A DNA stretch of 64,000 bases, from contig CM048851.1 of NCBI GenBank assembly GCA_026545225.1, positions 31,185,956-31,249,955 of the forward strand. Reading direction: 5' to 3'. The notes beneath the pieces are model-generated. The model ran no database searches, was not told where the DNA came from, and was given only the letters and a program-made list of their open reading frames with translations. Positions 25,611 to 37,799 of this stretch are shown here, one piece after another (within the stretch, counting starts at the first letter, position 1; each line of letters starts with the position of its first letter). Made by a program: the position numbers and the translations under genes. Origin of the DNA: Cornus controversa (Eukaryota > Streptophyta > Magnoliopsida > Cornales > Cornaceae).

Positions 25611-28600
25611 TCAATAAATGGAGAGAGGTGGAAGCAAAAAAGCACTCTATAGAAGCCGTTTTTGTTACCCGAGAAAAAATTAAGTGGCATTTTGCATGGC
25701 ACGACATTTACTTTAGAAAAAGGCCCAAATTTGAAAGCAAGAAAAAAAAATCACTTGTTTTTACTACTGTAATAGAACAATGAACAATTGTAGCGATAAA
25801 ATTTTTAAAAAGCCAATATAATGTACATACCATATTTTTTTACAATCATTTTTTAATTTTTTTTCTTTGAAAAGTTGTGATTAAACACACATCAGTTTTT
25901 TGCTTCTGAATATACCAGGTATTACTGAATGTGATTTTTCTTTCTATTTCAACTCTAAGAATCAAACTCACTTATTTTGCTTTCAGGTGACTACTAAATA
26001 GAAAGCGACTCTAGTCAGTAAATGGTCCCTTAGTTACCAAACATTTTGAAATAAATTGCAGCACAGCAAAACATTACTTCTGCTTCATAAAAAATCGCAA
26101 ACACAAAACAAAAACGGTTGCCAAACAGGCCCTATGCAAGTCATTAAGCAGTTCTAATAGCATAAACAAGCCAAGATAGGTCGAGAAAACCCAGATAAGT
26201 TTGTTGCGCTCAAGAACTGATTGGCTTGGCCACTAACGAGCCCAAGAAGCTCGAGTTTGAGTCATAAGCTTCTGCCCAACTCTTATCAACTCAGATTCAA
26301 CAGGTTAACTAAGCATTACTATTTTGCGACCTACATTTATTCTTTTATATATTTTTTCAAAAAAATTCTTGCCCTTATGTGCAGATATAGCACCAGCAAA
26401 TCTATCTTGATGTTGGCCCTGATCCGCTTCAATTTTTCAGCAATAATTCCAAAAGAAATAAGATATAAAAGCTATTAACAAAAGAGTGCTATGAGGGGTA
26501 GATTTGTATACAACCTTTCATATTATTTTCTCAAAATGATTGTTCTCATATTCGAACCCGCATTTTCCCACTTGACAGTCTCACTCCGAACTATAGTACA
26601 AAAAGATGGGGAAATAGATGGTGATGTAGTAAACAGGATTGAGCCGGGTGGACAAAATGGAGGAAAGCTAGTGGTATCCTTTGTGACAAATGAACACCAA
26701 ATAAATTAAAAGGAAAATTCTATAAAACGATTATTACAGCCGACAATATTATATGGAGCGGAAACGTTGGCCGTTGAAAGAGACACAAATACAACGCATT
26801 CATGTAGTGGAAATGAAAATGCTACGTTGGATATATAATGAACGTATGAGGGGAACATTAGGTATAGCGCCTATAAATACTAAAATTAGGGAAAGTAGAC
26901 TTGGGTGGTATTGGTCATATTCAACGTAGAGCCGATGATGCACCTATTAAAAGAGGAAGAGTTGTTTGTTTAGAAGGTAAGCGACAAAGAAGCCAACCAA
27001 AGCTTACGTGAGATTAAGTAATTAAAAACGACTTAAAAAACTTCAATTTAAGAGAAGACAGTGTGTATAATAGAAAAGAATAGAAAAAGAGAATTCATGC
27101 GGCCGACCCCATTCATGTGGGATATAGGTAAGGATGATGATGATGATGACAGTGTCGCCCCTAACTTAATTAATGTTCCCTTCTTGCAGAAAGAAGGGGG
27201 GGAAAAGGAACAAATAGCTAGAACAACCATCCTCCCCATCACCCCCCACGGCCGCCGCCAACCAAAGAGAGAGAGAGAGAGAACACCTAACTCTCAATCT
27301 TGTTTTGTCATTCCATTCTACCAAAAACACACTGCATATTCTATCCAATTGCTCATGAACGTACTCATTTAATAATTGTTTCCCAAGCAGAAAGGAAACG
27401 TTGAACCACTTCCATTGGTATGAGCAATGTGCACACCCTTAAGTATCTTATATTCTTGTCAAGGTTTACAACAGGAACCCCATATAAATTTGAGGAACAG
27501 AATTTAAAAATCAAATAAAATGTCGAAATGTGTTATCCACCATCATATAAATACTAAAATAGTGATGGTCACACACTTGAATTTAAAAAACATAAAGGAA
27601 TGTTTCAATTCTGTGAGCAGCTAGAATGAAAAGATGATAATAAAGAAAACACACTTAACACTATGAAAGCTGACTGGCCAACGAGTGAAAATGCAGAAAA
27701 CCAGTTTTCAAATATTTTGCTAAAGGCAACATCAGAAATGGACAAAAAAGTATGGCACCTTAAGTGTGAAAGCCCGCCCATCGCGACCATCGGGAAAGAG
27801 CACGGTCAAGAGTTTTTTATCTGCTTTTACATCCACACTGAGAATTCGTTGGGAAAAAGAAAACAAATAAGCATCAAGAGGTAAGTGAAGATCCCTCAAC
27901 ACTGACACAATAACAACTGTATGTAGAATGCCATTATATTAGACGAATGTGAAATTCATAGAAGAAAGCCAACCTGCCTGAATTGTTGAGGTCAATACCA
28001 CCAAGGGTCAAATTCACCTCACTCTCCTTTTGAGGAATAGCACTCTGAAAAGTAAAATCATGGTAGTGAAACCTTCCAACATCTACACAGAGCATTAAGC
28101 ACAAATACACAGACGCACTAAGAAAAAACTAACTAAACCAACATAAGAATGAAATTATTAGTTTAAATGAAGTACAATACACACATGTGATATAACCAGT
28201 CATGGAGAAATCCATGCATCAAAGAGGAACACCTCTCTCTCTTTATCTCTCTGAACATGCTATAATTTGATGGGAGTTTTTGTTTATCAGTTTCACATCC
28301 TGTAGCTGTATGATTTATGGTTAATCTGTTTATGTTATATCATTCCAGTTTCAAGAAAATAAGTGAATCCACAAATAATTCAAAGTATTTGATTCTTCTA
28401 TATAATAGAAGGGTTAATCTGAACTATTAATCAAAAAAACTATGAACTTTTTGTAGGTTCCTTTTTACAATTTAACTTGGAGAATTATTTGAAACAGTGT
28501 GGCTGCATGCAACTTTAGCCCATGCAAGTCAGAAGATATGGTGTCTCCTGGTGGTTCGCTTGTGTTGGATTTTGATCACTCAAAAAAGATGTATTTTAGT

Positions 28601-31600
28601 ACACACACACACTATAATAATAAGAAGAAGAAGAAGAAGAAAGGAGAAGCACTATGGTAAAACGATTAGCACCTCTTCCAACTTTTGAAATTCAAAATTT
28701 GTATTAATTTTCTCTCTGGATAACAAAAGTTTGATTTAATTTAATTTTTATTTTTTTGTTTTGTTAGTTTTGCCTCTAAATTACTCGAAGCCTTGTTATG
28801 TGTGGTAGGTTTCGGTACACTTCACTTCTCTTGATCTTTGTTCCTAAAATCAGTTTTCACTTGATGGGTATATTTGAAAGTTTCTATATCAAAATTTAGT
28901 TTTTGTACTTCTGTATCTTGTATTTCTTCTTGGTATCAAAGCATGGTTTCTCTCCCCTTTCTCTTGCTACAACTGTCTAGGTATAGAAAAACCTTAGGGC
29001 AGTCACCTGGTGTTTGTGACAATGTAGGGAGGATCTCTTCCCAGGTTCGGACCCCTATTTTGGGGTCCCCTTAGCATCTGAAATGTGCTAAGGGTCTCTC
29101 GATACTATTTGTCACTTGTTTGGGCTGCCAGTGTGTTCAGTAGCAATGTCCTTCGCCTTTGCTATGTCTCCGATAGTTTTTTGTCTTGTTCTTGGTCAGT
29201 TCTTTGATGTGAAGGATTTGGGTTCTCTTTGTTACTTCCTTGGCACTGAGGTTGCTCGCTCTCACCACGAGATATCTCTTTCTCAGTCGTCTATAGTTAA
29301 GTTGGACTCGTTTGATATCTTCGCTCCAGCTTAAGGGAGAATGTTGGAAATAAGACTTTATTTCCTTTCCTCTTATTTTTTCTTATGTTAAGGCTTGACT
29401 TTATTTTCTTTTATTTTTTCCTTATGTTAAGGGACAACCGTGTTTGCACAGTGGAAGATTGAGAAAGAGGTTGGCCGGCTATATGTAAGTGGGTAGGAGA
29501 CATCATTATGGTTTGAGGAGACAACGTTATGGTCTGAGGAGACATCGTTACTGTCTGAGGAAACAACGTTATGGTCTAAAGACACATTATTATTATTTGA
29601 GGAGACATTGTTAACGTCGCTTCAAAATCATTGTTCATGGTTTATGGTCCGAGGAGACATTGTTATTGATTGTTTTTCAACTATTTTCTCTAGATCTTCA
29701 TGTTATTTGCATTCCGTTTGTCACTCAGCAAGATCGTGTTTGAGGATCCATTGTCCAAGTTGGGCGTCTCAGATATCCATACACCAACTTGAGGGAAAGT
29801 GTTAGCCGAGATATGTGCCTAGAATTATGGGATTTGACTTACCATGTTAGCCGAGATATAATTAGTCTAGAATAATGAGATTTGACTTTATTTACGTATA
29901 TATTTAGGCATAGAGTATGCAGTGATTTTAGTTAGTTTTTTTTCTTATAATATTTAACATGTGTTCTTTTCATTTATAAATACCAAAGTTGTGAATGGGT
30001 GATTACACACATTCAAGCGTTCACATATTTCAATTGTATCTTGTATTACTTCTTGTATCGATTTTGTGATCACTCATTAAAAATTACTTGGTTTATGAAA
30101 AAGAATTTCAAAGGCTTTTCTGATTTACACTTTAATGGTGAAAGTTTAGTTTTATGGAAGTTTCAATATATCCTTCTCCCAAATCTATTTTTTCTGATTC
30201 CACTTCCCTGAATTTTTTAATGACCTTTTTGCTTTAAATGCTTCTCCGGGCATGGGTGTTAGCCAGTCACAGCAAAACAACCAAGGAACACGAGACACAC
30301 AAAAACCCATAAAACAAGGGGGATTGGCTCTCTCCTACAGCAGCTCCTCACAATCGTCAAAACATTCAATACTATTGTCCAATGTTCCATGCTTTCACCT
30401 TCCAACCACAAAAGAGTTCCAACACCACTTTAGATATCACTAAGATAAAAATGAACCTAGAAAATATGTAATTTCATACAAATTAGGGAATTGTACGAAA
30501 CCCGTGCAACCAGAATTACCTGTTCAGGATCAAAATCTTCTAGAAAAGAGATGATCAATGGTCAAAATCTAAACTAGAGTCGCAGTTCCCCATGGATCCC
30601 TTGTGGAATTTTTAATGATGATAGACTATGGGATAACACTTTCTACGGCTGAAATGCAAAACAGAATACACTAGAAACAGAATAGAGATCAAATACGAAG
30701 AACAAGAAAAAATTAATTTGGAGTGTAAACATGGCACTGTCAAGAATTAGAAGTAATATATTAGGAAAAACACTTTCTTAACCAGTCTCTTTCTACCCTG
30801 ATTTGATACCATAGATGTAATGCAGAAATATTCTAGCTAGTTAAACTGAAACCAAGTCTACTAAATAACCTAATTGATCATGACACTTGAAATTTAAATT
30901 CATATCTACTCTTTGTTTGTTAATATTTGTTGTTCCTCTGCTCCATCAGTTCAATCTATGCAATTATGGCTACAACTATCGTGGAACGTGCCATAAGTTA
31001 TAACAATCGATATGATTTTGAACCCACCTATCACTTCATAATCCCTTAATTGCAGTCCGCTATTCATATACGAGCATCCTAAACTTAACTCCTCCTCAAA
31101 TGGTCAAGGCTGACATGTTGAAGTAGGTGCCACACATGTCAAATCTAAAAAAGAATGGGCTAAATTAGTAATTCCTACTGAAGCATCAGCATTTTCAGTC
31201 TACCTGTACTGAGTTAACTGAACCTAATGCTAACGGATCACTTTGTCTTTGAATTTCAGTTCTTGGGAAATTTTGGTGGATTGCAATTTAAGAGCTCAAT
31301 AAAATGTCCCCACAAACAATTGTTGTTTGATTTTTCTTTTTTTCATTTCATCTTTCTACTGTTAGATCTTGTGATTCTTATTTTCATTTGCATATTTTTA
31401 TGCTTTCTAAATGTTTGACAAAATGTTTTAATTGATGTATAACATTTCATCTTGATATTTCTATATATCTGATTTTATATGTTTAAAAAATAAATTGTTC
31501 AATTCTGGTTTACAATTTACAAATTGAACTTTTGGCTAACTTGCATACTGAATAACATACATTCAGTTTTGGTTTACAATTGCTAATTGGAATTAGGAAC

Positions 31601-34600
31601 ATATAAATTGTGTAATCTGATTAGACTAATCAAATTGATCAATTACAATTATTTTGATTCAAGTAATTGATTAAACTAAGATTATAACATTCAAGTACTT
31701 CTATTTGTTTTTGGGTGCTCATCAAATTACTCTCCTACCTTTTTATCATTGTGTTAGTGTATTTAATCTTGTCTTAGTGTCTGTTCCATGTAGCAACTGG
31801 TTTATAAAACTTGGAGATCATGTTGATATAAATAAAATAAATATATACACACACATCAACAATATTAAGAAAAGTAATGTTGCCTGAGGAATTATTAAGA
31901 AAGAGAAAATATTACACCATCTTTTAACTTTTCTCAAAATAAGAATCGGATCCTCTAAGCTAACTTTTATATGCATTATTTTGAATAGCTTACTTCAAAT
32001 TTTTTTTCTTTTTCTTGACAGATGACAACTACAGGAGATGCAAATATTCAAGTCTCGGAAATTCCCACCAATGAGAATGATTCAAACACTCAAGCGCAGG
32101 TATGTACCAAGAAAAAACGTTTCATATAAGATGTTTGGGGTCATTTTACAAAGGTTCTAGATGGGAATGATACTAAGTCTAAATATACTGTGAAATGCAA
32201 TTATTGTGGTACATCATATGCGTGGGTGAGTGAAAATGGGACAACTACATTGAAGGACCACTTAAATAGATGTCTCAAATTTCTAAATAATGACAAGAAA
32301 CAAAAACTCATATCATTTCAATCGGTAAATGAAGGAGATTGTAATATGACTTCTTGGAAATTTGATCAAGAGTTATGTAGAGATGCACTTACTAAAATGA
32401 TAATCATTGATGAGTTACCTTTCAAGTGTATTGAGCGTGAAGGTTTTCGATATTTTCTTAGTGTGTTGCAACCGAAATTTAAATTGTTGTCACATACGAC
32501 TGTGGTTAGGGATTGTTTGGCATTATATGGAGTTGAAAAGCTGAAGTTAAAAATCTTGCTGAGTCAACTAAATCAAAGAATTTGCATCACCACCGATTCA
32601 TGGACATCACTACAAAAACTTTCTTATATGTGTCTCACGGCTCATTTCATTGATAAGAATTGGACATTGCATAAAAGAATTTTGAACTTTTGTCCAATTT
32701 CTAGTCAAAAATGTGAGGAAATTGGTCGTGCAGTTAAGACTTGTTTGATTGGTTGGGGTATAGGAAAATTATGCATACTCACAATTGATAATGCCAGTTC
32801 AAACGATCTTGCAGTTGCATACTTGAAAAAGAAGGTTTCTAGGAAAGTTGACACTTTTGTTTTAGATGGTGAATTCTTTCATATAAGGTGTTGTGCACAT
32901 ATATTGAATTTGATTATGAAAGATGATTTGAGTGAGTTGCATAGTTCAATAACTTGAATTCGTGCGGCCGTGAATTATGCTAGGAGTTCTCCACAATGAG
33001 GAGAGCGTTTTAAGGCATATATGGAGAGCGAGGACATAACACGTAAGTCACATTTGTGCCTAGATGTTCCAACTAGGTGGAACTCCACATACCTTATGTT
33101 AGAAGTGGCAATAAAGTTTCAAAAGGCTTTTGAAAGGTTGGAAGATGATGATTTAGATTTTGTAGTGGAACTTAAAAATCAACCTCTTACTAGAAGTGAT
33201 TGGGAATATGCTCGAGTTTTCACCAAGTTTTTGGGCAAGTTTTATGAGACCACTAAAATATTTTCCGAATCTTTATATGTTACTTCCAATACATATTTTC
33301 ATAAAGTGTTAGGAATTGAAAAGTTGTTAAAGGCGTGGTCAAATAGTTCTGATCTTTGCTTAAGTTCCATGGCATCAAAAATGAAAAATAAATTTGACAA
33401 GTATTGGGGAAGCATTTATAAAGTGAACCTAGTGGTGGTGCTTGCGGTTGTTTTGGATGCTCGCTACAAATTGGAGTATGTGGAATTTTGTTATTCCCAA
33501 ATTTATCCTTCTGAAATGGTCAATAACCTTACTAAAAAAGTAAAAGATGCATTGAACCGCCTTTTTAGTGAATATACAAATTTTCATGCATTATTTTCAA
33601 GTTCAAGTGGAACAAGTCAAAATGCAAATGAGATAGGGGTTGATCAACCAAATATGGAGGCAAATGAACAAGTAGCATCTTTTAAGCCTATGTTCAAAAA
33701 GAAAAAAATGATGAAACAAAGTGAAAGTAGCTATTCAGAAGTGGAAAAATATTTAAATGAAACTTGTGAAGATGATGATTCAAACTTTGACATACTAAAT
33801 TGGTGAAAAGTGAATGGCAATGGGTATAAAGTACTCTCTGAAGCTGCAAAAGATATTCTAGCCATTCCAGTCTCTACTGTTGCTTCTGAGTAGGCTTTTA
33901 GTACGGGAGGTCGTGTGCTTGATCAATTCCGTAGTTTTCTAACCCCAAAGCTTGTGGAATGCTTAATTTGTACATAGGATTGGTTGCAGGCTTCACCAAA
34001 CCTAATTGAAGTTGAAAAAAAGTTGGAGGAACTTGAACAATATGATTCTGGTAATCATTTATTATAAATTCATTCAATTTGTTTGCAAGTAATTGTCTTA
34101 TTATTGATTTTAATTAAATTTCTATACTTGTGTAGATATAACTACGGTTTGAGGACATTCATGGAGATTGGTTATGAGCTTTCACAATTTCACTCACCGC
34201 TATTGTTTTATTTGGATGATTTATGATTGGTTGTGTAATATTTGATATTTTAATGACTTAATGTTTTGTTTACTACTCTAAATTTCTAAGGTGTGTTGTG
34301 GCTACTGTTTGTGACTATTATTTCTAAATTTCTAAGATGTGTTATGGCTACTGGTTATAATGTTATATTGATATATACAAATTTTGATTTATATCATTGT
34401 TGGTTTGACTTATTTAAAGGTTGATTTTAACTAATGATGGTAAAAAAATAATTATATTGGGTTATTCAGATTCTTTTGAACAAGCCCACTGATTGGATTT
34501 TTACCAATTCGTAAACCGTGGATCGGATTAAGATTATGCATAATCCGATCCGTGGTCACCTAGGAAGCACGGGCACGCCTAAAAAGGCAAAGAATCAGTG

Positions 34601-37600
34601 TCAGACACGGATACGCGTCGGACACGCCCCGACACATGTCCTACAGGCCAAAAAACATATCTGATTTTTTTTTTTTTTTCGAACACGGAACGGACACATG
34701 TTGGACACACCAGAATTTTTTTTTCTTTTTCCTCTTGTTTTCATAAATCTTCTCTCTTCTATGGCTTGTTACTTTATTTTTCACTAATCCTTAATTATTT
34801 TTCTAACAAAATCCTAATTGTTTTTGTTTTTTTCTTCTTTTTTAGCCTCTTTCTTTCTTTTTCCTAGCAAAACACAACTATAGCCCATCTCATCTCTTCA
34901 TCATTGTTCTTTTTTACTCTTCTTTCTCTTACTGTACAACTGCTATTTTTTACATGTGACTTTCTGATGATGCATTTGTATTTGGAGTAAGCTAGAATGA
35001 TGATGTTTAAATAATAAGACTAGTTTTTATTCTAATGTCTCGTTTTGATTTGGTTTTATAACTTTGTGACATCGTTCTCTTATAATTATTGTTGTTGTGG
35101 AGTAGATTCAATTGTGTACTCAATTGTGTACTTGTGATTTATGATTTGTGAGTTTTTTCTTTGTTAGGTTGATGAAAAATAATATTACTCTTAATTATTT
35201 AAAGTACGACATCAAATATTATATAAAAATAAATATTTATTATTTGTTGTGTCCGTGTCCGTGTCGTGTCGTATCTGTGTCCCGTATCCGTTTCCGTGCT
35301 TCTTAGGTGGTCACCCCTACTAGAATCAACTTCAAGGATCTAACAAATTAGAGAAACAGAGCTCCAAGATGCATGTAATGCCCCACCCTATCCAACACAA
35401 TATTGTCTACTTTTGGCTCCCCTAAACTAAAGACTTCCCAGGTGACCCTATCCTTATACTACTCTCACATAAGCACGCTTAACTGCGGAATTCTGATGGG
35501 TTCACGGCCATAACAGCTTTAAAACGCATTATATCATAGAAGGGTGCGAACATACATATAAGCTCTTCTCCTTTCCACACCCAAGCGATGTGGGATTTAT
35601 TATCTTATAACCTGCCAGTATGGTAGCTCGCCTAATGTCTCACACCCGCCGCAGAAGTCACTACAATCCACCCCCCTAAGAGGCCCGACGTTCCCGTCAG
35701 CATACTTCTACCATTTAAAGAGAACATACCACATATAAGTACATCCCCTTCACCATACCCAGGCGATGTGGGATGCCACAATTACTCCCTCTTGGAAGTC
35801 AGTATTCTCGCTAACGTCTCCCTCACGGGCTTGTGCACGCCATCCGCCACACTTCTTGATACCATTTGTAACGCCCAACCCTACCCGACAATCACCCCCT
35901 CTTGGGAGTCAGCGTCCTTGTTGATGTCTCTCTCATGGGCTTGTGCACGCCATCCGCCACACTTCCAACTAGGCTCCAGCTCTGATACCATTTGTAACGC
36001 CCCACCCTACCTGACACAATATTGTCCGCTTTTGGATCCTTGAACCAGAGACTTCCCAGAAGATCACCCATCCTGGTATTACTCTCGCATAACCACGCTT
36101 AACTGCGAAGTTCTGTTCAAGGCTTTAAAACGTGTTGTGTCATAGAAAAGTGCCCTTTCCACACCTAGGCAATGTGGCACTGAGCACATGTAACCTGCTA
36201 GTGTGGTAGTTCGCCTAGTGGACTCCACAATACACCTCCTAGGACCGTAAAACAATTCATTGAGATCATAAATACTAAAAATTTTCTAAGAATAACTCGT
36301 AGTAATATTATGGTAACAGCAACATAAATGAAAAAGATTACAAATGCAATTACTGACATTACATTTATCCAAGATATGAAAGATCATGGTGTAAAAGAAC
36401 ACGCACACTTACTGTTTGCAACTTACCGGATCACTTCTAAAGAAGACCAATGAGGTACGTGTTAAAATAAACCACCTTTTCTTCCAGGATGTCCATCCAA
36501 TTCCTATATAAGCAAAATCACAAAATAATAGTTTCAAATGAAGTTATAATCTTCACAACAATAGGAAATCATGTACCTCAATATACTAAACCTCGTTTTG
36601 AAATGTCTATTACATATTATAGAAGAAAATTTGATAAGCAGTCAAACAAGCATAAGAGCAAGTTCACATCTGCAACTACATTTCAGAAAGACTACTTGAA
36701 TAAACATGAACATCTAAATTTATTATTTAGCTGAACTAGGATGAGCAAAAAGAATTCTTATGTATCTGAAATAAGTGCAAGGGATGGGAACATAAAATCC
36801 CAAGGTACAACTGCAACAAGAAGTAAAATAAAGGCTAAAAAATTGGGAAAGTTTGCTTATTTTAGGTGTTGTTTGATAAAACATAAAATTAAGAACTGAA
36901 ACTTTTAAAAGTTGAATTTTAAGTTTGAAGTTTTAAGTGCAAATTTTAAATCGAGAACCTTTTAGCTACTTAGCCTACTTGCATAAATTGCCAATGTAAA
37001 ATGATAAGACCTTAGTGTTCAACTTATATTTATACCCAATAAGTAGAGGTGCAAGGCGATCAGGCCCAACCCAAGTTAAGGGAGGGCTCGGGCTAGGTTT
37101 TTTAGTAATAGGGTTGGGATGGGATTAAATTTCTCAACCTGAATCCATTTCAGGTTGGGTTTGGATTGAGATGTTTGTAACCCGAACCCAATTTGTATAA
37201 TAATTATATATATTATTTTTACTATATTATTATATTATAGATAAATCTTAGTCATCCATTTTCATCCAACAACTAGTGAATAAGTCTTTTTTTATTTATT
37301 TTAACCTCATTAAAAAGATTTTTTTTTTTTTTTGGTTTGGGGGGGGGGGGGCGCGGCGAGGGCGTATCCAATCAGCCAAATAGGTCCTAGCATTACAATA
37401 TAACATGTTGATCTTCGCATTGGTGCCAACCCGACCATAGTCAAGCTCAGGCTAGGTCCCCCTAACCCGAGGACGAGTTCAACCTAGGCCTCGTCAACAG
37501 GGCCAATAGTCCGGGTTGACTCTTCAACCCCTTAGGTGTTGCACCCCTGCCAATAATGCTTTGAAATACACAATAGGAAAGGTTACCCTATATGCCAACT

Positions 37601-37764
37601 AGTGTCTATCAATGTTTATGGCAGTTTCCTCTCCTACCACTAAATAGCCTCCAATAGAATTTGAAATCTATTCCTGAAGGGTTAACACCAAACTAAGGCA
37701 AGTACTAAAATAAGCTCAAACCATAAAACCAACATAATAAAATAGGCAACAAAACTTGCACAAA

Positions 37765-37799
<35 letters not shown>

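Larger units (their letters stand above)
35374..36229 (-). mobile_element. Cassandra TRIM retrotransposon with 5S rRNA-derived LTRs
   Basis: LTRs begin TGTAAYGCCCCACCCTA and carry minus-strand sequence matching the 3' half of 5S rRNA (AGTTAAGCGTG, GAGAGTAGTA or close variants, GGGAAGTC), the hallmark of Cassandra. Left LTR 35374-35780, right LTR 35993-36229. A primer site (complement of GCTCTGATACCA, 35979-35990) lies beside the right LTR. Flanks are ATGCA (35369-35373) and ATACA (36230-36234), a 4-of-5 target duplication. The internal domain is present twice (35781-35866 and 35891-35992) around a 24-bp LTR stub at 35867-35890. It codes for no protein and lies in intron 5, sense to the host gene. 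Confidence 0.88.

Noticed and set aside
27061..27372. 103-codon plus-strand open frame
   Set aside because: It is the RTE 3' end running into the (GAT)n tail and intron sequence.
29495..29615. CRISPR-like repeat array
   Set aside because: Units are contiguous with no spacers and lie in a plant nuclear retrotransposon remnant; it is a minisatellite.
30519..30545. Possible 20-base exon (EDFDPEQ, minus strand) in intron 5
   Set aside because: Including it would shift the frame of the PH domain, whose exons join perfectly without it.
35432..36115. Functional 5S rRNA genes
   Set aside because: Only the 3' half of 5S is present, twice, inside TRIM-like LTRs with primer site and polypurine signals; this is Cassandra, not a 5S gene.
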